Below the pieces are notes generated by a model that saw nothing but the letters and a program-made list of their open reading frames with translations, was not told where the DNA came from and made no database searches. Shown here in pieces: positions 12,301 to 27,300 of a DNA stretch of 64,000 nt; the stretch's first letter is position 1, and every line of letters starts with the position of its first letter. Source of the DNA: Glyphotaelius pellucidus (taxonomy: Eukaryota > Arthropoda > Insecta > Trichoptera > Limnephilidae); contig OW386540.1 in NCBI GenBank assembly GCA_936435175.1, forward strand, positions 40,059,847-40,123,846, written 5' to 3'. Made by a program: the position numbers and the translations under genes.

Positions 12301-15300
12301 TGCGGATAGATAACGTCTATAATATACAAAGGTATAAATATACTGATGTCATTTCCGTTTACACTTCGTGCCATCTTTTATAAAATTATACGAGATAGTG
12401 GCTCTACAACTCAATTAAGAGAGAGGAATAGAAATGAAAGGGAATGTTCTAACTCAATTATGTTGGCCACATCACACCATTCACGACTTATTCCGTAGTT
12501 TCTTCTTATGCTTGAGTGCCAACATGGGAGAGGAAAATGTATTATGCGAAAGCATAATAAAGGAATAGAATTTTAGCATTTACCAATCGGTGCCCACAGT
12601 AATTAAAATAAACCTTTCGCATATCATGGGAATTGTCACGGAATAAAATGTGTAAGACCAATGTTATAAAATATAAACTTGTAGCAGTGATTTCTGTACA
12701 TTCTGCTTTATAAAATATCAATCTCACTTAAGTTCGCAAATTTTAAATATTTGCTTACTTTTTTGTATCAATATTGAAAATTTTGACTAAAGCTTTGCTA
12801 TTTTAAAAAATATGTGCGAAAATGCAAAAAAATATCCCTCTTTTATCTATAAGAAAATCAGAGACGGTGTCCCAAAATTAGTGGTACGAGCGGGAAACTA
12901 ATGAATCTGTGTCATATTTTGAGTCGATTTTGTGTTGTAAATTTTTTTGATTTCATTTTTTATTTCGAGTAAATTCGGTCGGAAATTGAAGTTTTTTAAG
13001 CTCAAATATGAAGAGAAAAATCGGTCGTTATGGGGTTAATATTGTCTAGATCCAGCTCAATTTTTTTTGAATTCTTAGTTGCCAAAAAACGGAAAAGTAA
13101 ACAAAAAGAAATAATAATTGAAAAGATTTTTTTTAATGTTGTTGTTGAGATCTGTATTTATGATGAAGATTTACCAGGTTCGCGTATTTTATCATAGCAT
13201 CTATCTAACCCCTTACGAACTGCACAAACGGGACATTCTTGTATTTCCTCATTAACGACAACTAAGGAAATCAAATACTTGGACATTTACATCGGCAGCT
13301 ATTTCGAACGGCTAGAACCAATACGTATAGCAGAGGGTATAGTTAGAAAACTTATATATTTGTTAGAACACATACATCGTAACATAACGCCAATATACCT
13401 ACTACGCATCAGCTCAATCAATTATCACTTATGAAATGATTGGTTGGGGATGTTGGGGATGTATATACTGTAGATATATATTCCGAAATATGTCACTGGT
13501 ATCATAGTTGAACCGTAATGTACACATTAAACGTAAATAACGTATTGATAAATCACAGTTAGTAGGTAATAATCGAAAAGTGAGCCAATTGCGCCTTTTT
13601 GTATTCAAACAAATATATTGCTTGATGACACCGATAAATCAACTCTAGATTTACGAATTCGGTCAAATAATTCGGCCCACCAATGAAACCAAACAGTTGA
13701 TTTCGTCGCCTTGTTTCGAAAGTACAATATCTCGCTAAACAATTTGGTCCTTGCAAACCAAACAAAAGATATAATCAATGCTTCCTAGATCTTTTGACTG
13801 CGAAATAATGCACTTTCTTTTTGATATTATCGATCGTCCAGTCGATTAGTAAGACGTCTTCAAAAACTAAGTTTTGAGATAGCAAAGCAATATTCGAATG
13901 CTCACCATAAATCAAATGTTGTTTAAATATGCTATAAAATAATACCCGGAGGCATAACGGTCCGGTTTATTAGTAAAACATTTTAAAATTTCCTACTAGT
14001 AACCCAGAAAACATATTTTTTTTTATTGCTCTACAAGTTTTTCTGCATTTAATTGCTTTGGTGGTAATTGTATTTATGAAGAATCTGAGTATTGTACCAG
14101 GATACACTTTTACATATACCTACTCAACTTCGATTTTTCGAAGATGTTCGACTAATCAACTTGATGGACTTGAAAGTGCGTTGGTAATTTGGAGTCCACA
14201 CTAAGTAAAATATTCCCTCATGTTGGAGAGGATTCAGAAGAAATTCCTAAGATTTCTATACATGAGGGAGTATGGCTATTATCCGTGGCTCTATCCTATC
14301 GACTTTCTTTTGGTTATGCTCGGAATGAACCATCTACGGGTCAGAAGGGATGTACACATTACACATTGCTATGCATTTCTTCAGATTTATCCGCGGATGG
14401 TTTGAAAACTCAGATATCGTGGAGAGCATTCATTTCTATGTTCCCGATGGGTATCTTCGCCACCGACAGCATAAACTGTTCTATCTTCCGGCTTGCAGGA
14501 CGAACTTGCCAATGGTCATGCCGGTCGAGAGAGCAATTTTGCTGTAAAACAGAATTAATTCGGATATCGAGATATTTAGCGTTAGTGAAGCTGCCTTTAA
14601 AAGGCAAGCTCTATTAATGCTTGTATAGTTTGTATCTACCACTGTTACAAATGTGTTTTTAAAATGAATTGAATAGGATTGAAAAAAATTAATTGAATCA
14701 ATTCGACGATCGATATAATTAATGTCTTACGATTGATACGATGATGTAATGTTTTCGTAGCCCAATTAAAGGAAGCAATAATTTTGGTTTCGCATAATTT
14801 TTAAAATCCATACACCCTCTCTAGATTTTGTTGGTCGAAGCCTGATGAGGAAAATTTGTATGTTAATTACATTTTATAGAATGCCTTATTTAATATCTAA
14901 AAAGGGCCTTTAAATTAAAATTGTTATTAATTTTGTCTTCAGACTGTTATTCCTACGAGCAGGCAGACCAGTGCCTTGCAGTGAACGGAACCTTCTATCT
15001 GAGGAAATGCTATAATCAGACTGACACGGAGAAGTACAACATCGGAGAATTGGCTGACCACGCCATACGAAAACCTCCCGCTGAAGAATACTTCACGTAA
15101 GTTTATTAGAGTTTTTTCTCAAAATTATACCTAGTTTGATGACCTCCGTAGCGCCGTAGTGACCTGCGTAGGTTTAGGCTGTGTACACACGAAAATGCGA
15201 GCCGAACCACGAATTATGGGAAAGGAACGAAACAACACCAAACGATACAAAATGCTGCCGTCAGGTTGCTGGTTCGATGTCCACTGAAGTCGCTCTAAAA

Positions 15301-18300
15301 TGACAAAAAGGAGTTGCGTTTTACAATATTTTTCCTATTTTGTATCTTTTTTAATAATATTTTTTTTTGTTTTATCAAATGACATTTTATCCATACTAAT
15401 ATTATAAATGCGAAACTGCTCGAGTTTGTTTATGACCTTTTCACGCATAACACAATATAAAGACTTTAATAATTCTTTCACCAATGTAAAGCTAAATTAT
15501 ATGCGCAGACTACAGGTTGTATATGATGGTAAGCTCCGGCGTTATGAAATTATAAATATTAATATATTATATTTGTTATACGTTTTCTGTCGCTAACAAA
15601 AGCGAATTTTTGCTAACGTCAGAAAAAAATCTTTTCCATGGAAACAAATGTTTATATATTTTTGAGCTCTATGCTGGTAGGTACTCAGTCTACTGGTCAG
15701 CTAATACTGCAGAAAATTCAAATATTAGAATTCGTTTTTTTTTTGGACAAGCTTGGAATAAATGTCAGATGAAAGTTCCTATGTTAAAAATATAATTCGT
15801 AACGATTATAAAGACTGAATGATAAATAGAGTATTTTTTTATTATATTAACGAACTTCCAAATATTTAAATAAAAATAAACATCCGAAATATTTGTAAGC
15901 GCATAAATTCCGAACGAATGAACAAAATTGGATAAGCAATTCTTTTTTTCTTTGAGCAATAGCATTATGAAATGTAGGTGGTAGGCGAGATGTTTGAAAA
16001 CTGAATATAAGGGAATGAATATATGGAATGCGGGAGGGGATGGGGGTGGGATGGGGGGGGAGATAATTGATAAGTGCAAGCGCTACAGTAATTTCCCGTA
16101 ATACCATGCGAGCGAAGCCGCGGGGAAAAGTTAGTATAATATAATTCGACAAATTCGATAATTATTTAAGCATATCCGGTACACAGGTACTTATTTAATT
16201 ATTATTCTTATTTTAATATTATTTTTATTTTAACATTTGGGAAGATAGGTGTACTAAGGTTCTTAGAGTAATTACATCCATATATCTACTATTTTTAAAT
16301 TTTCGTTCAGTAGACCATTCATCTTGTCATACTATCTGTGCTGGAAAATCTGTTCTGCCGAGTGGTATCTGGAACAAGTGATGGTGACGAATGACTTCCT
16401 TTCTTGAAATATCTTGAAACTCTTAGGGCCGGTATTTTAGTTGTTTTTGCAGCTCGGCTTGAGAGACTCTTACGTTCGTAAAGTTGCTATCGGATTGGTT
16501 TTCAGACAACTCGATAAAATTTCTGAGTAAAACCCCATTTACATGTCTTATGATCTCATGCACCAAAAATTGTTTTATGGGATCATTTATTATATCTCTC
16601 ATTGAATGAAATTTAATCGGTGACACATCAGTGAAGAAGAAGTTAATACCAATAGATCTAAACGAAACCTGAAACCGAACAAGAAACCGAAATTTTTTTA
16701 AAAGTTAAAAAGTTAACGGGTCGCAACAGGGAATTGAACCCATGATCTCTTGTCTTGCCGGGGCAGCGCTTTAACCATCTCGGCCATTGGGACATAACAA
16801 TAGATCATTCAGAATAAATAATATTATCTTCAACTAATTTTTCCAATATTTTGGGCTGCTATCTTTTTGAAATTATTATAAAGTTCTAACAGATTTATTT
16901 GTAACCTACAGTGTCTCGGATAAACATATTCAATTATTATTATTATTTATTTTATCTCTTTCATTGTTACACATTTTTTAATATTGAATTCTAATTTGTT
17001 TTTTTTCTGGCCATTCTGCTATAGCATCAAGGTCAGATTACATTTTTAAGCAGTCCTGGTGACAGATTATTTCCATCAAAATTTTGAGGTCATCCGCAAA
17101 TAGAAGACATTTGTAATATTTTACACGTACCTGGATGTCGTCTATAAGTAAAAGGAACAACAGAGGACCAAGGTTTGACCCTTGGGGAATACCTGATAAT
17201 GCCGGGAATTGTTTGGATTCATGTCCATTTATTATTACATATTGTCTATTACTTCAAACGACGTATGTGCCAACTATTTCTACCTACTTCATAAACTATT
17301 TTTACGTAACTTACATTCTATGTTACCTACTTTCTGTCAACTCTTATATTTTATGTAACCTATATTTTGTTTTTTATACATATTTTATGTTACTTCCGGT
17401 ATTTTGTCAAAAACATGTTCTGCACCATTTGTAAAAACCCTATGGGTGTCTAAATAAAATAAAATAAAATTAGTATTTGCTAGTATTTTACTTTCAAATA
17501 TCCTCGGAAAGAATAATGTAACGAGGGGTAATTTAATTGTTTGCAGGAACCATGTGCTGGGCATCTCGTCTGGTATCGAGGAGACTGGCAGCATTAAATT
17601 CAGCATGGCCATGTGCCTGTTAGGTGCCTGGGCCATCGTCTTCCTTTGTTTGTGCAAAGGTGTGAAGTCTTCCGGAAAGGTAAACCATTTTAATTTACTG
17701 ATTTTATATAGGTAGCCCTTTTAAAATGGTCTTAGAATACGAAAAAAAAACTGCCACTTGTTAATATGAAAATGGATAAAAACGACTCACATACCTCACC
17801 ACGTATCTACTAAGTACCTACCCTGTCTGTACTAAATACCTACCTTATCGCGTAAATCATTCACATGTCATGATAATAGGTGTATTGATATAAATCACTA
17901 ACTTTGTACGAACAGCTAATTTACTGGCGGCAAATGTATATTTAAATGTTAACAAAGTGAAGGCTGTCACCTTTCAAGTTATCGATTATTGGTTTAGTAA
18001 GACACTCTACACTACACTTTTTCACTAAAACGAAGGCGAATTAATATATCATGATGTTATTAAAGTGTATTTTTTGTAATAATTAGAAAATAGAAAGGAG
18101 TTGGGGCTAATAATTGAGGAAAGAAATAATACACAAATTTGAAATTTATACCTAGTGGCGTCATCTTTTGGGCCGGTTTTCTGTCTGGTGCGTAGGTACA
18201 TGAAAAAAAAATAGTGAGCAGGCCACATACAGCTGTCCGTGTCAGAAGCATGAATTTTCCAAAATTTACCCTCTGCTAAGCCCTACCGCTACTATGTGTC

Positions 18301-21300
18301 CATACGCCTCTCCTTATTTCCCCCCTCCTCCTCTGTATCCTCTTTACAACCCCCGTTCCTCACCTGCGTCCCCTTCCTATCCCAAGTTCCCCTTCCATAT
18401 TACCCTCTCCCCCCGTTTCGCGAAATCTCCCCTCCCCTCCCCCCTCCCCCCTCCCAAGTTCCCCTTCAACCTTCCCCGCCTTCCCTCTTTTCTCCCCCTC
18501 CCACGAACCCCCCCACCATTCATCGTTTTCCTCCCCCCTCCCGAATACCCTCTCCCTCCACCATTCTCTCCCTGCAGCTAAAGTATATTAAATACACACA
18601 CTTCTCACAGACGTCTGTGTCAGAAATTTTTTCCAAATTTATCTCCTGGTACTGCTACTATGTCCCCTTTGCAATCCCTCCCTTGCGTATCCTTTCCCAT
18701 GCGTCCCCGTTGCCGCTCCAGTTCCCCTCACGCCTCCTTCCTCTCCCGTGTTCCCCTTCCATCTTCCCCGCCTTCCCGCCAGTCTGCCGAGTTTCAGCTC
18801 AATCGAATGTCGGGAAGTGGGTTAATGTCCACTTCCAAGGTTTGCGTTCGTTCAAGAAAACAAAATCGAAAATCTAATAGGTGTATTTAAAAGTAGGTAG
18901 GTACCTCTATATAATTTGTCTTTAAGTGAAGACGGGAAGTAGTCAGGAAATACGTTAAGGTGGGTGGAAGTGGGGAATAAAGGTGGTGGAAGCATGAAAG
19001 GTGGGGGGCTTCTTTAATTGTGCCCCGAGGATTATGTTTGAGAGGGCATCCCCTAATATCATTCCAATAATCAAAGGAAATATTGAATGATGTAGAATAG
19101 AAGGTCGACTTTTCAAGTAATCTCCTATCACCCGAGCTAAGCTTTTCCATTTTTTTAATAAATAGGTAGTTAATTACCTACTTTGCATCCCATGAACATG
19201 TTCAAGGCCTTAAATCTTCGCTCAAAATTTGGGACAAAATATTTGGGTCTTGATGTGCCCCAATTAAGCGGAATCGTCTGAATATACAATAATACAAAAG
19301 AAAAATACATTACGATAATCATAGGAAACGAGTATGATTCTTTGAACGTTATGTGGTTTTAACTTACGTAATCTAGTGCTACGTTCGGAGAAGTGAAAGA
19401 ATAATGTGAATAATTGTTACAGGTAGTATATTTCACTGCCCTGTTTCCCTACGTGGTGCTGGTGCTGCTGTTTGTGCGCGGGGTGACTCTTCCAGGGGCT
19501 GGAGATGGCATTCTCTTCTACCTCACCCCCGACTGGACCCAACTTGCGAATGCTCAGGTAAATATACCAGCAAGCAATTTTTAATCACATTGAAATCAAA
19601 CACAATCAATTCATGCATTCGCTAAAAATTTATTATTATTACTTTTGAGGATTTTCGAGCGAACTTCTAAAGCTCGTGCTAATTGCAAATCTAGCCTTGT
19701 TTAGACAGGAACATCTATAGGACTTTGGAATTCAGGACAATACGATAATACTGCAGACTTAACATCGATTTGATTTCCATTTTCTTATTTTGTCAGTCCA
19801 TGCGTTTTTTTTTGTTTTTGAGAATGTAACCAATCATAAATATTTTATAATAATGCTTCTGTAGTTTGCAAATCATACACAATAACCCGTAATTACAACA
19901 TATTTGGTTGATGCAAATGTTAACACTATTTTCGTGAAATAAAAAAAGAGCTAAATAGTTTTTAAATAAACAAAATACAACAACCAATCAATAAAATATC
20001 TACGTGAATTATTTTTTTTCCAAAACACTATCATCTATGGAATTAAAAACGTACTTATCGATTTGAATAAAAAAATACAATAAAAGAAACACAATGAGGT
20101 GTATAGCCAATTTATTCTAGATATGCGAGAATGATAAAGCCAAAATTTAGCGAAGTCATTTACTCCCGAAATTGTGTACCTATTTAACTTCGGATTTTAA
20201 CTAATTTTCTTTTTTTTTCTTCAAAATTCGCAAATTCACTTTGTGGCGTTATTATTAATTTAATGAAAACAAATAACTTTGTGTACACCACTATTTAATT
20301 AACAATATCAACATGTTTCCAAAACTATGTTCTCTTCGTCAGGATAATAAGTTAATAAAAATAACAAAAGACAAACAAGTATAGACATTTTTTTTTTTTT
20401 TTATAAAAGGCGGAGACGGTTTACAAGTACATGTTCCCGTGAGCACTTAGGCCATAGGCCCATTGTGCTATCTCCCATTTTACCTCAACAACCCAGTCCC
20501 TTTAATAAAGTTCACCAGGGTTGTCACCGGATATGTGGCTATGTCTTCTGGTTCTACTGTGTGTTCCCACCAGGGCAGGACAAATTAGAACATAGACAAA
20601 ATATTAGAAAGGAGAGGTGATTAATTACTTAAAATATCATAAAAAAACAATTATATAAAATAAAATATAAAAATTATTTTACGATGGGTAAAAAATTACA
20701 TTAACATAATAAAAAATCTTTTAAAACCAAACAGGAAGTCTAAATAACAAAATAAATTATTATAAATATAAGTATTATACATACATGTTGATATTATTAA
20801 TTAAATAGTGGTGTATACAAAGTTATTTGTTTTCATTAAATTTTCTTTTTGATTTGTATACACTATTTGCATCCTAGAATTTGCATGAAGAAAAAAAATT
20901 GTTTACCGCACAGTAAAATTCTTTTATAAGGTTTTTAAGTAGCCGGAAAAAAACTTTCGTACGGGAAAATGTTGTACAGAATGATTATTATTATTTTTGT
21001 ATTTTTTGGGCAACAATACATTGTGGAACATTTTTTAGACATTTTGTTTTGAAGATTCACAATGTACATTTGTTACCTCATTTTGTTTATTTTCTACCGG
21101 TTCCACTGTAACGCTGTCAGAAACGTTGGCTATAGAAAGAGGTAGCGCAACACGGCATAACACCCAAAAAAAAAACGAAAAAAAAAAAAGTTCGTGTTCC
21201 CTGATCCCAGTTTTCAAATTTCTAGTGATCTTACCTACATACTGGGCGTCATATTCATTACATTTTGAAGTTCCAAATCACAACTCCCACTAATAATATC

Positions 21301-24300
21301 TAATCATTTCCGTACTGGCATAATTTTAAAGATATTTTTAAGAACGCTGGTGAATGACACGAATGTGTCGAAACCGGTAGCAAGTTAATAAAATTAAGTA
21401 ACAAAGGTACATTGTGAATAAAAATCTTCCAAATAAAATGAATACTGTTACTTGTCATCATTGATCAACTTATGCCGACCATGAAAATGTCAGTTTTAAT
21501 ACAAAACTTTACGATTTTTCGCATAAGTGAATCAACATAAAATGTTATACAATGTACCAAGTTTTGACTTAATATCAAAATTAAATTGGAGCGCAAGATC
21601 GCATAACTGTGTCAATTAATAAAAATCACTGGACATGTGCGTTTAAAAACCAGGCTATTAATATTTAATATCCTTTCCTATAAAACGATGTAATGAAATT
21701 TCTTAAACGTGTTAACATCTTATGTGCGAACCTTACAGGCGGGTTTTACTGTATAATATTTATAAAAATGGCTTTTTGTATGCACGAAGTAAACCTTTGA
21801 TTGTATTTCAGGTTTGGGGGGACGCGGCGGTTCAAATATTTTTTGCCTTGAGTCCTGCATGGGGTGGTCTCATAACACTCTCTTCTTATAACAAATTTAG
21901 CAATAATTGCTACAAGTAGGTTTAGTTTTATTCTTCTTTCTTTAATTAACATTCATTTCTTAACTTTTACACTTTATTCAATTACTATTTAATAATAATA
22001 CGTAGACATTAAAACAGCAAGTACATATACTTACTCGAAACAATTAATTTGTAGTTATGCATAAATGTGAAAATCTAAATAACATTGACGTATTTATTTT
22101 TTAGGGACTCTTTGATTGTAGCCGTTTCAAATATAGCAACTTCTTTTTTCGCCGGTTTGGTAATTTTCTCAGTCATTGGATTTTTGGCACATGAACTAGA
22201 CGTGGAAGTAGAAAAGGTGGTCGATCAAGGAGCTGGACTTGCTTTCATAGTGTACCCAGAAGTGGTTACCAGACTTCCGGTATCTCCGGTGTGGTCTCTG
22301 CTGTTCTTCGTGATGTTACTGACCCTCGGGTTGGACTCACAGGTGAGTTCTTATTATTCAACTTAAATCATTCATTTGTGTAGAGTAACCTTTCAAAAAT
22401 ATTAAATAAAAGAATGAAAGAGCATCTCTTGCGTGTAAATAAATAAACATGCACCTGCAATTTTTTTTTAAATAAAGAAATATCCACAAACTGCATCAGT
22501 ATTTAAAAAAGTATAAACTATCAATAATTATATGAAATATTATGATGTATTTTTCACAGTTTGCACTAATGGAAACTGTAACAACGGCCATCTTGGATAG
22601 GTTTCCTAATTTGAGAGAGAAAAAGATCTGGGTGGTTCTTTCCGTTGCTATCTTCGGTTACTTCGGGGGACTCATCTTTACTACTAATGTAAGGATATAT
22701 TATTTTATATATTTTTTCCATATTTGCCATGAGCTCATTGTGCTATCTCCCATGTTTCACCTAATTTCTTTAACATTAGCCCAGTTCCCTTGCGCCCGTG
22801 TTATGGCAATTTATCATATCTATAGATCCATTCGTCAAATTAAATCATGTGAACTTACCTTTATTTATTTATTGTGGTTACCTACCAAGGAATTGCCGAT
22901 GGCGCTATGCTGTATTTGCAAAAAGACCACTTCTGTATTGGCAGTATATTGTCATTTAAAATAAAATACTCTGTTTTGCCATCACAACGTCGTTGCCTTG
23001 CGGGAAATGCTGTTTCCCGAGATGTATTGTTTGAGATATATCGTATTGATCTCACTTATCGGCAGCTATCCATGCCACGTGCGCGTCGCGTGTGTCATTT
23101 CGCTGTATCTGCACACAGCTAATTTTGAGATAAATGAATAATTTATTTTTTTGACATTTTGTCATTGGATGTTTTGTGATGTCTCATATTTTCACAATGT
23201 GATATAACTGATATGGATGTAACTGAGCCGTCTTTTCACTAAGCCTGAACATTACCACTATAGAGAATCAGGGTTCCTTTAACCTCTTTACATTATCCAC
23301 AGGTTCCCATTGATGCTTTCTATTCCTAACATGTATCTCCATAGATAGTAGGTAGCAATTTCCAAGGTGAGGAGCCCAATGTACGCGAGTAACATATTTG
23401 AGAAGAAAGCAAAGTTTTTAAAGAATAATTCTGGACTATATGATTTGGAGGAGAACCTTCAACGTTTCTTGAAGCTTTCCACTATCAACCGTTTCTTAGC
23501 AAGACTGTCTATGAAATACTGATTAATCAAAGGATATATTTTCCAGAGTGGAATGTATTGGCTGCAACTTATGGACAAATACGCGGCCAACTGGTCTGTT
23601 CTGCTTATCGCCATCAGCGAGTGCATTCTGATTTCCTGGCTCTACGGGGCCGAGAGGTTTTGCCAGGACATCCAGGACATGATAGGCCCGCAGTCCAGGA
23701 CCTGGGTCTTCTTTTGGAGCTGGATGTGGAAGCTGGTCACGCCGTCTGCACTCCTGGTACCTATTTTAAAAATGTCATCTTTTTAGGTTGATTTTTTTGT
23801 CTATGAACAGTTATGTTTTTAGCCTTACAAAAAAATCTTCCTATCAGTCAATCGTAATCATAAAAATATGCTTTCCACTCAGCGGCGTGCATAGCTTTAT
23901 TACTATTATTGTGTAATTTTCCAAGTTAGTGTGTGATTTACGAATTGAATAATTCACTCCACTGATTGTGGTGGTCTACTGTATAAATGAGCTACAAGAG
24001 ATTAGAAAATTACCGAATTAAAAAAAAACACTATTACCTTTATTTTAATTTCTATTCGTGGTTCCGTTTTTCTTAAGGTCAGCACAGTTTTTCAGCTTTT
24101 ATGCAGTGAAAATCACCGCTCTTCTCATTCCCTCTTTTTATATATTGATATCTGGAAAAAAAACTTCACCTGTTCTATTAACACAGCTGATAATTTTACT
24201 TCGGTTGACATCTTTTTACCTGTACGATATGAAAATTTCAGTTCATCCTCTTCTTCAACTGGGTGGAGTACAAGCCAGCTTCCTATGGTCAATATGTGTA

Positions 24301-27300
24301 CCCGATGTGGGCCGACGCAGTTGGCTGGGTTATCGGGGTTCTGCCTGTGCTGGTCATCATCATCATGGCAATCATGCAGCTGTGCAATGGACCACCTAAT
24401 CTGACTTTCTACGAGGTAAACAGTGATGCTTTATTTTATCCAACACCGTGTTTAGTAATTTGCTTTTATTCTCTAGATCTGTGACTCCTTGAGTCGACAA
24501 TGCTTTCTTAGTAGATATTTATTTTAAATGCAAAAATTTATTACAAGTGATTATTTGCATGTATCCACAGAAAGCCTGTGCGTTGGTGCAGCCCACCTCG
24601 GAGTGGGATCCCTCCTGCCGGGGAGAGAGCTCCACGCAATCCTCGTACGATGCCATCCAGAACACTATCGTCATGGTGAACGGTCGTCCTACCATCCGGG
24701 CCCGCGGCGCCTGAGGGCGGGACCCGGCCTGCCACGAGCAAGCGCCGGGACTTTATCAGGTAATTAGGACTTTATAAAACTTTATCCAACAATGTGCATA
24801 CCTCCGAGAGCTCCTTCGTAATATCTACTTTAGCAACTACCTTAGCGACTTGTGTAAAAGATGTTGTGGGTTTTCAAAGATGGTGATACTAATAATAGGT
24901 TTTTGCCATTTCAGACGAAGAACGGAGTCTGCGATACACCAATCACTAAAATGGTAGACGCTAGTCCTTGCAAAGTTCCAGGACCGAGCATTTTAAAATC
25001 ATCGAAAAATATGAAGGCCAAGAATGAAATCGTAGATGATAATGATCCAGCTTCAGAACCGCTGATCAAACGTAACGATGAAAGTTCTCACAAATTGGGC
25101 AATGACCTGAAGAAACATGGAAATAAATCAAATGATATGAAAAACAATGATTCTTTTTCAAGACCTCTTTTGCTTGAAAGTCCAGAATTCCAAAGGAAAG
25201 ATTTTGGGGTGTCAACCGACCAATCTTTGGGAGGCATACAAATGAAAGTAGCCGGGGAACACACTAAAGAAACGTGTCAACAAGTGCACAAAGAAAATCT
25301 TCAAAAAGTTGCCGAAATAAACCAGTTAAGAAATACCTGCATTTCGAGTTTTTCGTTACTAAGCGAACAGAAAACTAATATACTCGACGAAACCATTAAC
25401 AACAGTAGTAGTTATTTGAGTAGTGCAAATGGTCACATAAAAGACAAGGATTCAATGCAAAGCGGAGGAATATCAAAATCGCAGAATAAAAATTTCCCGA
25501 AACCAGCCGTAGTCGATGTGTCTACCAAACATAATGATATAAAAATATCCATCGGTGGTCATTCCGTAACCCCAGCTCCAATCAATGCAGCAAAAGTTGA
25601 AATTGAGGAAGGAATTCTTCATGCAGCTCAGAAACTGGCCACTTTACCGCAGCAGAAAAATGTGCTGAATGATGTCAGTCCCAAATCATCTGGAACGAGC
25701 AATCGCAGGTGTGTCGATGGAGCAACTATTTTTACCATAGCCAAAATGGGAGTTAAACAAGATGACTCTACCAAAGCTTGTCAATCTATCGCCTCGCCTA
25801 TATCCTCGTTTTCAGAGAAAAACGAGATAATTCTAAGCAAATTGAATGACCCAAAAACCCCTTCGAGTTCTGCAATCAGTCCGGTAGTCACTACAGCAGC
25901 GCCTATAAAACCATTCCAAGCAAGTAATATAACAAAAATCAATCCTACAAATATTATTTGTTCAACGCCTAAAACTTCCTATCAACATTCTCCGTACATA
26001 TTTAAAGATGAAAAACCAGCCAATATAAATAAACCGCCGGATAATATAGCCGTAAGTAGTAGCAAAGATGTTCTGCAAAGTATTTTGGTGGTATCAGAAA
26101 CCTCCCCGCGTGATCTCATAAATAAAAATGAAAAAAGTAAATCATTACATTTAGCAGAAATAAAATTGAACAGTGCAAATCAATCTCAAGAAAAAAAATC
26201 TCCGGAATCAATTACGGACAAAAAAAGTATTTCTAATGAATTAAAATTATCCATATCTGCCATTAAAACCACCATGGCGAGTAAAAGTGATATCATTAAG
26301 GCAGTTCCAGATGTCAAAAGTAAGGTTCTAACCGGGGCCGAAACTTTCAAGAGCAAAGAACCCCAACAACCATCAAATAGTATAACTCAAGGTGATTCAA
26401 AATCTTCAAAGCCTATTTCAAGCAATCGAACAATTTCTTCAGATAAAAACCGATTGCCAGAAACAGTTTCTGTCTCGTCGAGTATTTCAAAGAGTAAAGA
26501 TGATAAATCAAAGAAGTCTGAAGAAACTGAAAAACACCCGCTCAAAACAAGTATTAGCAAATCAGAACAATCTGATATTCGGAAACCGACGGAGCTTACG
26601 AAACAAAGTGAAAAACTAATAAGTGCCAAAACAGAAATAGTACAAAGTGTTTTAGAAAAGTCGAAATTATCTGAAAATATACTAATAAAAGATTTTAAGT
26701 GTAATACCAGTAATCAGGTTTTGAATAAACAGACCAGTAATCTCACCAACGTTACACCTACTGCTAGTAAAGTTATTAAAACTGAACCTGTTACTTTACC
26801 TGCCACAAATAAATTGATTACTGATTCGAAGAAAGTAGAACCGAGTGTAAGTGTAACTAAATCAGAAAGTAAGCCCATGAACTCAGTTCCACTAGCCGCC
26901 ACAAGTAAATTGATTGGTGGTAAGAAAATTGAAATAACTGTGTTGCCGAGTTTAGAAAAAAGTGATGACAAACAAATAATTTTACCAAATACTTCCAACA
27001 AATTTTTAGATGATAAAAATAAGGAACAACCAAAAGGTTTAACTAAAGATGTAACTAAAACAGAAAACAAACCTGCACAATCGATTCCAATAACAGTTAC
27101 CACTAAATTGATTGATAACAAGAAAGTTGATTCGACTATGACCCCGAGCTTAGAAAATAAAGAAAATAAAAGTCTTGTTTCATCAAATACTTCCAGTAAA
27201 ATGTTAGATGACCAAAAGAGTGGGAAAACAAAAGTTAACATTGATTTAACCAAACATGAAATGAAACCAGCCAAATCGGTTGCATTAACAGTTACCAGTA

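Noticed and set aside
16718..16793. Functional tRNA gene on the minus strand
   Set aside because: Length and boxes fit, but the D-stem and anticodon stem do not pair, and the core matches other SINE heads in the window.
18294..18890. Pro/Ser-rich ORFs of up to 193 codons
   Set aside because: They exist because C/T-only tracts lack stop codons. Several overlapping frames are open at once and no domain is present.
22542..23122. ORFs running past the TM9 exon
   Set aside because: They are exon 22,560-22,688 read into the intron. The continuation lacks transporter motifs and includes a repeat fragment.
24712..24714. TGA read as selenocysteine
   Set aside because: No SECIS-like element was looked for successfully in the 3' region, the SLC6 family has no selenoproteins, and Lepidoptera are known to have lost much of the selenoprotein machinery.
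24861..24914. ATG at 24,861 as the start of an independent gene for the long tail
   Set aside because: These 54 bases look like intron ending in 'tgccatttcag'. Phase continuity with the transporter exon is better explained by splicing. Kept only as an alternative.
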